A DNA stretch of 32,166 nt from Bacillota bacterium (GCA_023412275.1 JAEYNY010000033.1:1-32166), one strand, 5' to 3'. Shown: positions 8,960 to 16,405, numbered from the stretch's first letter. A program made the numbers and translations. The notes: generated by a model not told the origin, from the sequence alone.

Positions 8960-10111
8960 ATGATTTATATGGATAATGCTGCTACTTCCTTTCCAAAACC
9001 TGAAGCTGTATATATTGAAATGGATAAATGTCTGAGAACTTACTGTGCCAATCCGGGAAGAGGAAGTCATACTATGTCTGTTGCTAGCGCTGCAACTGTA
9101 ATTACTACTCGTGAACGTATAGCAAAGCTGCTAAAAATAGAGGACAGTCTTAATATAAGCTTCACTAAAAATGCAACAGAGGCTTTAAATATAGCAATTT
9201 GCGGAAGTCTTTCACCCGGGGATCATGTTATTACAACCTGCATGGAGCATAATTCAGTAATAAGACCCTTAAAAACACTTGAAAAAAACGGGGGAGTTAA
9301 ACTTTCTATTGTGGGTGCTGACAGTCTTGGACGTGTTGATCCACAGGATATAAGAAAAAGTATAAATAAAAGAACAAGATTGATTGTATGTACACTTTCT
9401 TCAAATGTTAACGGTATAATTATGCCTGTTGAAGAGATAGGGAAAATTGCACGGGATAATGGCATAATGTATCTGATAGATGCATCGCAGGGATTGGGTA
9501 GCATAGACCTTGATATAAACCGGGTTCATGCTGATATGGTTGCGTTTCCCGGACATAAAGGACTTCTTGGCCCTCAGGGGACAGGCGGATTATATGTTTC
9601 ACCTCAAATAAAGATGAAGCCTCTAATGAGAGGCGGTACAGGCAGCAGCTCAGAACTACTTTATCAACCTGAAATAATGCCAGACAAACTTGAAAGCGGA
9701 ACTCTGAATACACCGGGTCTAGCAGGACTTGGGGCGGGCTTGGAGTTTATACAAAAAAACGGAGTTGATAAAATTCGTAAAAAAAAGGATGAGCTTACAG
9801 TCAGACTTTTTGATGGAATTAGACGTATTAATAATATAAAGATGTTCAGCCCCGAAAGTATTGAAGAAAACAGTGGAATAGTGGCATTTAACTTTGATGG
9901 AGTGGATTCTACAGAAGTCAGCTATAAACTTGACAAGCAGTATAAAATTGAATGTAGAGCAGGTCTCCACTGCGCTCCATTGGCACATTCGCATTTTAAA
10001 ACAGTAAATTCCGGAATTGTTAGATTAAGTGTAGGATGTTTTAACACAAATGACGAAGTTGATTTTGTAGTACAATCAATAAATTTAATTGCGAAAGGTT
10101 ATCAAAATTAA
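8960..10111 (+). CDS. Class V aminotransferase, cysteine desulfurase family
   Basis: A 383-residue fold-type I PLP protein like IscS/SufS. It has the start MIYMDNAATSFPKP, H97 (MEHNSV) stacking on PLP, D174 (LIDASQ), the PLP-binding K200 (FPGHKGLLGPQG) and a Cys in the RAGLHCAPLAH motif (C338). The latter motif marks the cysteine desulfurase-like subgroup found in Firmicutes without an IscU partner. It probably removes sulfur from cysteine or selenium from selenocysteine, but no Fe-S scaffold, thiI or selD gene is adjacent. I chose ATG 8960 rather than TTG 8948 because GAGGT (8950-8954) lies 5 bases before it and overlaps the TTG. It is last in a three-gene PLP run. Confidence 0.85.
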   Translation: MIYMDNAATSFPKPEAVYIEMDKCLRTYCANPGRGSHTMSVASAATVITTRERIAKLLKIEDSLNISFTKNATEALNIAICGSLSPGDHVITTCMEHNSVIRPLKTLEKNGGVKLSIVGADSLGRVDPQDIRKSINKRTRLIVCTLSSNVNGIIMPVEEIGKIARDNGIMYLIDASQGLGSIDLDINRVHADMVAFPGHKGLLGPQGTGGLYVSPQIKMKPLMRGGTGSSSELLYQPEIMPDKLESGTLNTPGLAGLGAGLEFIQKNGVDKIRKKKDELTVRLFDGIRRINNIKMFSPESIEENSGIVAFNFDGVDSTEVSYKLDKQYKIECRAGLHCAPLAHSHFKTVNSGIVRLSVGCFNTNDEVDFVVQSINLIAKGYQN

Positions 10112-10116
10112 TGAAA

Positions 10117-10153
10117 TTGATTCAAATATTAAAAAAATTAATAAATGAATCAA
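10117..10153 (+). terminator. Weak inverted repeat after the PLP gene run
   Basis: TTGATTCA (10117-10124) pairs with TGAATCAA (10146-10153) across an A-rich loop, then A/T-rich sequence. The weak stem and lack of a clean T-run make termination uncertain. Confidence 0.3.
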
Positions 10154-10169
10154 AATAATTAAATTTTTA

Positions 10170-10199
10170 TAGACAAAAGGATATGTATAGGTGTATAAT
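10170..10199 (+). promoter_or_regulatory. Promoter of the 56-residue membrane protein gene
   Basis: TAGACA (10170-10175), 18-base spacer, TATAAT (10194-10199). The ATG follows 32 bases later. Confidence 0.65.
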
Positions 10200-10231
10200 T
10201 TACCTATAATATAGATGGAGGGAAAAAGTAT

Positions 10232-10402
10232 ATGGATGATAAAACTAAAAGGATTATAACTATAATAGTAGCGATATTTTTGTTGATAACGGCGGTCAGC
10301 ATAGTAGGTTTCATACTAAAACAATTAATACCATTAGCAATCCTTGTTATTGCTGGATATATAGTTTATAGATTATTTGCTAAAAAGGGTAAACGTTATT
10401 AA
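10232..10402 (+). CDS. Small single-span membrane protein, 56 residues
   Basis: A complete short gene with its own promoter, a GGAGGG ribosome binding site 9 bases before the ATG and a terminator behind it. The protein starts MDDKTKRIITIIVAIFLLIT and has two adjacent hydrophobic stretches (about residues 8-28 and 31-46), with a basic tail KKGKRY, so one or two membrane spans are possible. I do not recognise a family. The complete transcription unit is good evidence that it is real. Its role is unknown. Confidence 0.7.
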   Translation: MDDKTKRIITIIVAIFLLITAVSIVGFILKQLIPLAILVIAGYIVYRLFAKKGKRY

Positions 10403-10437
10403 CCTTGTGTATTTTAAATAGGATACTACTCAAACTT

Positions 10438-10469
10438 TAGCCTTGGTTTTAACTAAAGGCTATTTTTTT
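10438..10469 (+). terminator. Rho-independent terminator after the small membrane protein
   Basis: TAGCCTT (10438-10444) pairs with AAGGCTA (10456-10462), followed by seven T. Confidence 0.85.
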
Positions 10470-10522
10470 CGCTTTAAAATGCCGATATATTATCTGGGAG
10501 TATTGTATAAGGCGGTTTTAAA

Positions 10523-10660
10523 ATGATACATAAAGTTTTGAGAATTTACCCCGTTGCTAGGGTACACATAAATAAAAACAGGACATCTAATAATGTTAAA
10601 ACCAAGAGAAAGAGCAATGTGAATTTCAAAATTACGTTAAAATTAGTTAAGAAGAAATAG
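10523..10660 (+). CDS. Possible 45-residue very basic peptide
   Basis: An ATG preceded at 7 bases by AAGGCGG (10509-10515), one mismatch from an ideal site. The frame codes for 45 residues starting MIHKVLRIYPVARV and ending KLVKKK, with about 13 Lys/Arg, no acidic residue and no membrane span. The composition suggests a nucleic-acid- or ribosome-associated peptide, or simply a chance frame. No clear promoter is seen. I do not recognise it. It lies between a terminator and the next small gene. Confidence 0.35.
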   Translation: MIHKVLRIYPVARVHINKNRTSNNVKTKRKSNVNFKITLKLVKKK

Positions 10661-10752
10661 GATTTCAATGAAATACATTTATTTCCAGTTACATTTATAG
10701 CCTTTCTTGTGTTATACTAGTATTTCATACAATACTTGAAGGGATGAATAAT

Positions 10753-10983
10753 ATGGTAGAATTCTGCAAGTGTGGGTCAATGATTATTAATGGAAGTTGT
10801 AGTAACAAACATTGTAGTACAAATTTGGGTAAGCTTTTACAAGCAAAGGCCAAAAAAGCAGGGCGTGCTAAAGCCACAACAGCTGCTGCTGTGATTAATA
10901 CAACACCAAAGATTACTAAGGTACCAAAAGCTTCCAAATGTATTACGTATCATATAAGTGAATTACAACCAAAAGAAGAATAG
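10753..10983 (+). CDS. Small Cys-rich, Lys/Ala-rich protein, 76 residues
   Basis: The N-terminal half carries a cysteine cluster (CKCG, then C and C in GSCSNKHCS), which could hold one zinc ion. The second half is Ala/Lys-rich (LLQAKAKKAGRAKATTAAA) and reminiscent of nucleic-acid-binding tails. I place the start at ATG 10753 because GAAGGG (10738-10743) is 9 bases upstream; ATG 10744 would have no spacer at all. A TATACT box at 10713-10718 may be its -10. A terminator follows directly. It may be a small DNA- or RNA-binding protein. The family is not recognised. Confidence 0.72.
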   Translation: MVEFCKCGSMIINGSCSNKHCSTNLGKLLQAKAKKAGRAKATTAAAVINTTPKITKVPKASKCITYHISELQPKEE

Positions 10984-10985
10984 GA

Positions 10986-11020
10986 AAAACCGGATTGCTG
11001 ATATGCATTCCGGTTTTTTT
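10986..11020 (+). terminator. Rho-independent terminator after the Cys-rich small gene
   Basis: AAAACCGGA (10986-10994) pairs with TCCGGTTTT, with further partial pairing inside, then a run of seven T. Confidence 0.9.
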
Positions 11021-11047
11021 CTTGTATACAAATAATATTGTTTAGGC

Positions 11048-11076
11048 TTTACATTATAAATTTAGTGTGCTATAAT
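11048..11076 (+). promoter_or_regulatory. Promoter of tRNA-Pro
   Basis: TTTACA (11048-11053), 17-base spacer, TATAAT (11071-11076), 14 bases before the tRNA. Confidence 0.85.
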
Positions 11077-11090
11077 TAATTTCGCGTTAT

Positions 11091-11168
11091 CGGGATGTAG
11101 CTCAGTTTGGCTAGAGTGCTTGCTTGGGGTGCAAGAGGTCGCGTGTTCAAGTCACGTCATTCCGACCA
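11091..11168 (+). tRNA. tRNA-Pro (anticodon GGG)
   Basis: A full cloverleaf with acceptor CGGGATG/CATTCCG (one G-T pair), D-arm, anticodon stem CTTGC/GCAAG around TTGGGGT (anticodon GGG, reading CCC and CCU), T-loop GTTCAAGTC, discriminator A and an encoded CCA end. It has its own promoter and terminator. Confidence 0.95.
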
Positions 11169-11170
11169 TA

Positions 11171-11204
11171 AAAAACAGCTTTCAATATTTGAAAGCTGTT
11201 TTTT
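11171..11204 (+). terminator. Terminator after tRNA-Pro
   Basis: A 15-bp stem (11171-11185 with 11189-11203) around a 3-base loop, ending in a T-run. Because it is nearly symmetrical, it may also stop the minus-strand symporter transcript. Confidence 0.92.
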
Positions 11205-11262
11205 ATATATATAATAAATTTTATAAATCACCAACTACTTTTTAGTAGTTTTGCGACACTCT

Positions 11263-12690
11263 TTAACTGAGCTTTCTTTCCTTTATCTTTGCAAAATATT
11301 TTTTAGTTTCCGCTGCAACGACACCATTTAATGCTATCAGTGCAATCAGGTTTGGAAAGGCCATCAAACCGTTGAAAATATCTGATATATTCCAAACGAT
11401 CTCTATTGTCATGAAGGGGCCTGCAAATACAGCCAGTATGTAAAGCCAACGGAAAACTTTAACTGCTTTCATATTACCGTTTGTCAGATATTCCATACAA
11501 CGTTCACTGTAATAGTTCCAACCTATAATTGTGGTAAAGGCAAAGAACACCAGGCTTATCATCAGAATAAAGGAACCCAGTGTCGGTGCAAAGCCGAAAC
11601 CTTCTCTAAACGCGTTCTGTGTTACAGCAGCACCTTTTAGACCTATATTCCATGAACCTGTGGTTATAATACAAATTCCTGTCATTGTACAGATAATAAT
11701 TGTATCAACAAAAGTACCTGTCATTGAAACCAGACCCTGACGTACGGGTTCGTGTGTTTGAGCGGCAGCAGCTGCAATAGGGGCGCTTCCTAAACCCGAT
11801 TCGTTTGAGAAAATACCGCGGGCAATACCCATTCTCATGGAATTAAGCATTGAACTTATTCCAACACCTATTGCTCCGCCACCCACAGCTTTTAGCCCGA
11901 ATGCACCTTGAAAAACCTGAACAAAAGCATTGGGAATAGCCTTTACATTTACAAAAACAACTATGAGTGTAGCTATAACATAGAAAATTGCCATAAAAGG
12001 AACTATAATTTCCGAAACGCTTGCAATTCTTTTTAAACCACCGATAATAACCAATCCTGCACACAAAGTAACAATAACAGCAGTTAGTACTATTGACCAT
12101 GAATAACTTCTTCCCATAATAGATATTGTATGCAAATTTTTTGGATCAAAATAATTATGTACTGCATCAGAAATACCATTAATCTGCACAAAGGTTCCGA
12201 TACCCATGAGTCCGGCAGCAGCTCCGAAAAATGAGAAAGCCTTTGCAAGCCAGCCCCATCTCTTACCCATACCGTTTCGTATGTAGTAGAATGGCCCGCC
12301 TAAAACGTGTCCGTTTTCGTCAATGGTACGGTATTTTATAGCGAGAAGACCTTCGGTATACTTTGTAGCCATACCGAAAAATGCTGCGATCCACATCCAG
12401 AATAAAGCACCGGGTCCGCCTGCAACGATTGCAGTTGCAACACCTACGATATTTCCTGTACCGATTGTTGCAGAAAGTGCTGTACAAAGTGCACCAAAGC
12501 TGGAAACTTCACCTTTCCCGCCTTCTTCATTCTTAACCATATACTTTAGAGCACGGGGGAGATGCCTGACTTGCAGTAAGCCGGTGCGGATAGTAAGTAA
12601 AATTCCTACAAGTAAAACCAGAATTATTAATGGTAATCCCCAGACAATACCATCAAACCAAGAAATGAAACTACTAATTTTTTCTAACAT
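11263..12690 (-). CDS. Alanine/glycine:cation symporter (AGCS family)
   Basis: A polytopic inner membrane transporter of 475 residues importing alanine and/or glycine with Na+ or H+. Family marks include the conserved GALCTALSATIGTGNIVGV segment (about 66-84), GPGALFWMWIAAFFGMATKYTE, and the GIARGIFSNESGLGSAPIA signature. It has about ten or eleven membrane spans, and length matches the family. The upstream leader holds a glycine-type riboswitch and a terminator, so glycine is the likely substrate and signal. The start ATG at 12690 is preceded by GAAGGGATAGG on the minus strand. It is a single-gene unit. Confidence 0.93.
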   Translation of the reverse strand: MLEKISSFISWFDGIVWGLPLIILVLLVGILLTIRTGLLQVRHLPRALKYMVKNEEGGKGEVSSFGALCTALSATIGTGNIVGVATAIVAGGPGALFWMWIAAFFGMATKYTEGLLAIKYRTIDENGHVLGGPFYYIRNGMGKRWGWLAKAFSFFGAAAGLMGIGTFVQINGISDAVHNYFDPKNLHTISIMGRSYSWSIVLTAVIVTLCAGLVIIGGLKRIASVSEIIVPFMAIFYVIATLIVVFVNVKAIPNAFVQVFQGAFGLKAVGGGAIGVGISSMLNSMRMGIARGIFSNESGLGSAPIAAAAAQTHEPVRQGLVSMTGTFVDTIIICTMTGICIITTGSWNIGLKGAAVTQNAFREGFGFAPTLGSFILMISLVFFAFTTIIGWNYYSERCMEYLTNGNMKAVKVFRWLYILAVFAGPFMTIEIVWNISDIFNGLMAFPNLIALIALNGVVAAETKKYFAKIKERKLS

Positions 12691-12726
12691 TTTTTTAACC
12701 TATCCCTTCTTGAATTTTTGAATAAC

Positions 12727-12753
12727 AAAAAAGCCAAAACATTCGTTTTGGCT
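12727..12753 (-). terminator. Riboswitch-controlled intrinsic terminator
   Basis: On the minus strand AGCCAAAAC pairs with GTTTTGGCT around a 4-base loop (12733-12752 core), followed by TTTTTT (12732-12727). It lies between the aptamer and the symporter start, so it can abort the mRNA before the gene. Confidence 0.87.
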
Positions 12754-12780
12754 CTCCAAGAGAAAGACGTTAAGCTATAA

Positions 12781-12868
12781 AGCTCTGTCCTTTTGCCTGA
12801 GAGACCGGCAATGATAAAACCACTGCCTTGCACCTTCGGCGCCCATACCTGGGACTCTCCAGAGAGCT
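12781..12868 (-). promoter_or_regulatory. Glycine riboswitch (single aptamer)
   Basis: Minus-strand RNA shows the glycine aptamer pattern: AGCTCT (P1 5' strand), CTGGAGAG, a P3 arm with GGCGCCGAAGGTGCAA, then TCTCAGGCAAAAGGACAGAG and the P1 3' strand AGAGCT. Only one full aptamer is visible, as in singleton glycine switches of AGCS genes. The P1 5' strand GCTCTC is also complementary to GAGAGC at the foot of the downstream terminator, so glycine binding should release the terminator (an OFF switch). That direction is inferred. Confidence 0.9.
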
Positions 12869-12869
12869 G

Positions 12870-12901
12870 TTTATGCATAAAAAGTCGAATTTATGCATAA
12901 A
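12870..12901 (-). repeat. Two identical 12-bp palindromes in the symporter leader
   Basis: TTTATGCATAAA occurs at 12870-12881 and 12890-12901, centres 20 bp apart. As DNA they could be two operator sites on one helix face. As RNA they could form a 12-bp hairpin with an 8-base loop at the 5' end of the riboswitch transcript. Confidence 0.8.
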
Positions 12902-12912
12902 CACGCATAAAT

Positions 12913-12941
12913 AATTTATCATATCTTTGGAAATAGTGCAA
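12913..12941 (-). promoter_or_regulatory. Candidate promoter of the glycine riboswitch/symporter transcript
   Basis: On the minus strand TTGCAC (12941-12936), 17-base spacer, TAAATT (12918-12913). Transcription would start just before the twin palindromes. Confidence 0.55.
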
Positions 12942-12994
12942 TTATGTAATTGCAAATATTATCTGGAAATTTAAACAATCTATTTAAATAGAAT

Positions 12995-13023
12995 TTGAGT
13001 ATGAACATCACATGTTATATAAT
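12995..13023 (+). promoter_or_regulatory. Promoter of crcB
   Basis: TTGAGT (12995-13000), 17-base spacer, TATAAT (13018-13023). The leader of about 65 bases before the gene shows no fluoride riboswitch. Confidence 0.7.
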
Positions 13024-13096
13024 AATAAAACATTCAAATTTTGTTTAAACCTTAGAAAACATTTATTTTGTAATATTTTAAGAAGGGGTTTTTAAA

Positions 13097-13477
13097 ATGA
13101 ACGCATTAGTTGTTGGACTTGGCGGATTCATTGGAGCGGCGTCAAGATATTATGTATCAACCTTATTAAATAAGAATAATACAAGTGGTTTTCCTATTGC
13201 TACTCTAATTATTAATATACTGGGTTCGTTTTTGATTGGATTATTAACACAGCTGATAATAGGCTTGTGTCCTGATAATAAAAAATTACAGTTGTTTTTA
13301 ACTACTGGTATTTTAGGAGGGTTTACAACATTCTCAACCTTCAGCCTTGAAACAGTTAACCTTTTTCAGGATGGGAAAGTAGTTTTTGGCGTGGCAAATA
13401 TTATTTTAAGCATAGCATTTTGCCTTACAGGTGTTGTATTAGGCAAAATGCTTGCTAAAACAATTGCAAATATATAA
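13097..13477 (+). CDS. crcB: Fluoride ion channel CrcB/Fluc
   Basis: A 126-residue protein with four membrane helices that exports fluoride as a dimer. Family marks are GGFIGAASRYYVS near the N-terminus, the TLIINILGSFLIGLL segment with the pore Asn, and GGFTTFSTFSLE (about 75-86). The ATG follows AAGGGG. Only one copy is present here, whereas many Firmicutes carry two adjacent crcB genes. No fluoride riboswitch is visible. The gene is convergent with the sirtuin gene, 6 bases apart. Confidence 0.93.
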   Translation: MNALVVGLGGFIGAASRYYVSTLLNKNNTSGFPIATLIINILGSFLIGLLTQLIIGLCPDNKKLQLFLTTGILGGFTTFSTFSLETVNLFQDGKVVFGVANIILSIAFCLTGVVLGKMLAKTIANI

Positions 13478-13483
13478 TTTTAA

Positions 13484-14215
13484 TTAAATGGATTTCACAA
13501 CAGTCTCAAGGACTTTTCCCACTGAATCATTTATTACAAGATCAGCTTTGGAATCATAGGGAGTAGGGCTTTTGTTAATAAGAATGAGTTTTTTGCCTCT
13601 AAAGTAATTAATTAGCCCTGCTGCAGGATATACAACCAGTGAGGTTCCTCCGATAATAAGAACGTCAGCATTCCTTATTGCATTTACTGCTCCGTTTACA
13701 ACGTCATCATCCAAAGACTCCTCGTACAGTACCACATCAGGTTTGATAACACTGTTGCATTTGATACATAGAGGAATACCTTTTGCACTAAATATATAAT
13801 CCAAATCGTAAAAGGTTCTGCATTTGGTACAATAATTTCTGTGAACCGAGCCATGCAACTCATAGACTTTTTTACTGCCTGCCATTTGATGAAGACCGTC
13901 TATATTCTGTGTTACAACAGCTTTAAGCCTGCCAGATTCCTCAAGTTTTGCCAGAGATAAATGCCCTGCATTTGGTTTGGCCTCTCTGCATATCATTTTA
14001 GTTTTGTAATATTTGAAAAACTCATGGGTATGTGAAACAAAGAAACTGTGTGAAAGCATTGTTTCAGGGGAGTATTTTGAGCCGTCAGATGTCATATAAA
14101 GACCATTTTCGGAACGGAAATCAGGTATACCTGATTCGGTACTCATTCCTGCTCCTCCAAAAAATACGATATTGTCAGCATTTTTTAAGATATCAGTCAT
14201 TAGTTCAATATTCAT
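13484..14215 (-). CDS. cobB: NAD-dependent protein deacylase, Sir2 family
   Basis: A cytosolic sirtuin that removes acyl groups from lysines using NAD+. It has the NAD-binding GAGMSTESGIPDFRS near the N-terminus, TQNIDGLHQMAG with the catalytic His region, a zinc site of two CxxC pairs (CTKC and CIKC, 22 residues apart), and GGTSLVVYPAAGLI. The length of 243 residues is typical. ATG 14215 was chosen over ATG 14224 because GGAG lies 9 bases before the former and directly touches the latter. It is divergent from the SOS-box-linked ATPase gene; the spacer between them holds the operator. Confidence 0.93.
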   Translation of the reverse strand: MNIELMTDILKNADNIVFFGGAGMSTESGIPDFRSENGLYMTSDGSKYSPETMLSHSFFVSHTHEFFKYYKTKMICREAKPNAGHLSLAKLEESGRLKAVVTQNIDGLHQMAGSKKVYELHGSVHRNYCTKCRTFYDLDYIFSAKGIPLCIKCNSVIKPDVVLYEESLDDDVVNGAVNAIRNADVLIIGGTSLVVYPAAGLINYFRGKKLILINKSPTPYDSKADLVINDSVGKVLETVVKSI

Positions 14216-14294
14216 AAAAAACATCTCCGTCTTTGATTATATAATTATTATTGCATATTTTCCTAAATAATCAAAGGTTACCGGATAAAATAAA

Positions 14295-14337
14295 AAGAAC
14301 AAATGTTCTTGATTTATCAAGAAAACATGTATATAAT
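14295..14337 (+). promoter_or_regulatory. SOS (LexA) box and promoter of the ATPase gene
   Basis: GAACAAATGTTC (14297-14308) fits the Gram-positive LexA box GAAC-RNRY-GTTC. It abuts the -35 TTGATT (14309-14314), followed by a 17-base spacer and TATAAT (14332-14337). A second inverted repeat TTCTTGA-N4-TCAAGAA (14306-14323) overlaps the -35. LexA would block this promoter until DNA damage. Confidence 0.72.
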
Positions 14338-14383
14338 GGAGAATGATAAAACCTCTTGAAATTATTATGGAGGAGGAAGAAGG

Positions 14384-15130
14384 ATGTCTAACCTTTTCAA
14401 TGATCTATATGTTAGAGAAATTAAGCTAAGAGAGGATAATTCATCCGATGAAAGCTATGTTTTTTCTATTCCTGTTATCAGGAATCTTAGACCTTTGAGT
14501 ATAAACAAGAAGGTAACCTTTTTTGTGGGTGAAAACGGTACCGGAAAATCAACTTTACTTGAGGCTATTGCTGTAAACCTGGGGTTTAATCCGGAGGGTG
14601 GTACCAGAAATTTCAATTTTTCTTCAGTAGAAACACATTCCATGTTGTATAAATACCTCACTGTTGGAAAGGGGGTTAAGAGACCTAAGGATGGGTTTTT
14701 CCTTAGAGCGGAAAGCTTTTATAATGTTGCGAGCGAGGTTGATAGGCTTGATAAGGCTGCACCAGGCCCATTCATAAATTCATATGGAGGAAAATCCCTA
14801 CACAGTCAGTCACATGGTGAAAGCTTCATGTCATTGGTATTGAACAGGTTTGGAGGGGACAGCCTGTATGTACTTGATGAACCAGAGGCTGCACTGTCGC
14901 CAACCAGACAGATGACATTGCTGGTTCGTATAAATGAACTAGTGAAGCAAAACTGTCAGTTTATTATAGCGACCCATTCACCTATTCTGTTGGCTTACCC
15001 GGATGCAGACATTTTCGCGTTAGATGAGAATGGAGTCAAACTGACTCAATATGAGGAAACAGAACATTATATTGTGACCAGACAATTCCTCAACAATCCC
15101 CAAAAAATGATCAAGTATTTATTTGATTAA
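14384..15130 (+). CDS. AAA/ABC-type ATPase, COG3910-like
   Basis: A 248-residue soluble ATPase of the SMC/ABC head type, single-domain and without a membrane partner. It has Walker A GENGTGKST (about 48-56), an ABC-like signature in SQSHGESFMSLV (about 140-151), Walker B LYVLDEPEAALS (about 164-175) and the switch His in ATHSPILLAYP. It resembles predicted ATPases of COG3910, which often act with DNA or nucleotide processes, but the substrate is unknown. The ATG follows AGGAGGAAGAAGG. The SOS box at its promoter suggests induction by DNA damage. The gene is convergent with a thioesterase gene. Confidence 0.8.
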   Translation: MSNLFNDLYVREIKLREDNSSDESYVFSIPVIRNLRPLSINKKVTFFVGENGTGKSTLLEAIAVNLGFNPEGGTRNFNFSSVETHSMLYKYLTVGKGVKRPKDGFFLRAESFYNVASEVDRLDKAAPGPFINSYGGKSLHSQSHGESFMSLVLNRFGGDSLYVLDEPEAALSPTRQMTLLVRINELVKQNCQFIIATHSPILLAYPDADIFALDENGVKLTQYEETEHYIVTRQFLNNPQKMIKYLFD

Positions 15131-15151
15131 ATTTGATTAAATATTAACCAA

Positions 15152-15631
15152 TCAGAATTCTTCACGTCGTCTTTGCTTTCTCAATTCACAGCGCTTTCTG
15201 GCGGCCTCCCACTCTGTTTTTTCTTCTTCAGTTTCCAGTATTATTCCCGGGACGGGAACGGGGAGGTCATTTTTATCTAATGCAACAAGAACCAGATATG
15301 CCCTGTTTATCATACGACGTGTTCCGTTAAGTTCCTCGACAAAGGTATCTACTCTTACTTCCATAGATGTATTTCCTACATAAGTAATCTGCCCCAGTAA
15401 AAATATAGTACTATTTACGTAGGCAGGTGCTTTAAACTGTAAATTGTCTATAGAGGCTGTAGTAACGTTACAGCCGGAATGTCTTCTGGCAACAACAGCT
15501 GCAACAACATCAATCCATTCCATAAGCTTGCCGCCAAAAAGACGGTTAAAACCATTTATGTGTTCAGGCATTAATATTTGAATTTGTTCAGTTCTGGAAT
15601 CAGATACCTTTTTTCTAATTGATTTATCCAT
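15152..15631 (-). CDS. Acyl-CoA thioesterase, hotdog fold (YkhA/YciA type)
   Basis: Hydrolyses acyl-CoA thioesters in the cytosol. The 159-residue protein has one hotdog domain with NRLFGGKLMEWIDVVAAVVARRHSG (about 29-53), where G-G-x-L-M-x-W-x-D carries the catalytic Asp, and ASIDNLQFKAPA. The charged C-terminal tail (EAARKRCELRKQRRREE) is typical of the bacterial YkhA-type subgroup. I chose ATG 15631 over TTG 15640 because AGGAGG is 9 bases upstream and touches the TTG. The chain-length preference is not visible. Confidence 0.9.
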   Translation of the reverse strand: MDKSIRKKVSDSRTEQIQILMPEHINGFNRLFGGKLMEWIDVVAAVVARRHSGCNVTTASIDNLQFKAPAYVNSTIFLLGQITYVGNTSMEVRVDTFVEELNGTRRMINRAYLVLVALDKNDLPVPVPGIILETEEEKTEWEAARKRCELRKQRRREEF

Positions 15632-15865
15632 GATAATCAACCTCCTATGCTAAATCCATTATAAATATTATTAAACAATGTCTTTTGCTTAACATTATAA
15701 CTTATATAAGCAAACATAGTATTGGCATAATTCATTAAAATTACCTTTGTGCGATATAATTTATCATTAGTTTTTTTATGAAAATGTTGGTTTCAAATTG
15801 ATAAACTGTGGTATAACATTAATAAACATATTATTATTTTTAAATTAAACAGGAGGTAACTTCAA

Positions 15866-16405
15866 TTGAGTAATTTAAAGGGTACTAAGACAGAAGCAAA
15901 CCTTATGGCTGCATTTGCAGGCGAATCACAGGCAAGAAACAAGTATACATACTATGCATCAAAAGCAAAAAAAGAGGGATATGAGCAAATAGCTGCATTA
16001 TTTACTGAAACAGCAAATAATGAAAAAGAGCATGCTAAAATATGGTTCAAACTTTTGCATGATGGAATAGGCGATACTGTTTCCAATCTCAAGGATGCTG
16101 CAAACGGTGAACATTATGAATGGACTGATATGTATGTACAATTCGCCAAAGAGGCTAAAGAAGAAGGTTTTGACAAGATAGCATATCTTTTTGAAGCTGT
16201 AGCAAAAATTGAAAAAGAACATGAGGAGAGATATTTAGCTCTTTTGAAGAATGTTGAAGGTAATGCCGTATTTATTAAAGGTGAAAAAGTAATTTGGCAG
16301 TGTGCAAACTGCGGACACATTCATGTAGGAGAAAAAGCTCCTGAAGTATGCCCTGTATGCGACCATCCACAAGCGTATTTCCAAATGCTTGCAAAGAATT
16401 ATTAA
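15866..16405 (+). CDS. rbr: Rubrerythrin
   Basis: A non-haem di-iron peroxidase protecting anaerobes against peroxide. The N-terminal four-helix ferritin-like domain supplies ligands in NLMAAFAGESQARNKY, NNEKEHAKIW and KIEKEHEERY. The C-terminal rubredoxin-like domain has two Cys pairs, CANCG and CPVC (about 149-172). The length of 179 residues is usual. The start is TTG at 15866, since AGGAGG (15851-15856) is 9 bases upstream and no ATG is available near. It is a single gene with an AT-rich upstream region; I see no clear PerR box. Confidence 0.95.
   Translation: MSNLKGTKTEANLMAAFAGESQARNKYTYYASKAKKEGYEQIAALFTETANNEKEHAKIWFKLLHDGIGDTVSNLKDAANGEHYEWTDMYVQFAKEAKEEGFDKIAYLFEAVAKIEKEHEERYLALLKNVEGNAVFIKGEKVIWQCANCGHIHVGEKAPEVCPVCDHPQAYFQMLAKNY

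Noticed and set aside
11231..11250. Hairpin AACTACT/AGTAGTT just after the symporter stop as its terminator
   Set aside because: There is no T-run after the stem on the minus strand. The tRNA-Pro terminator at 11171-11204 is a better candidate.
12323..12721. 132-residue frame opposite the symporter 5' end and its leader
   Set aside because: It runs antisense through clear transporter coding sequence and its composition follows that gene.
12955..13096. Possible fluoride riboswitch before crcB
   Set aside because: None of the conserved fluoride aptamer sequence is present. Only a promoter and a ribosome binding site are seen.
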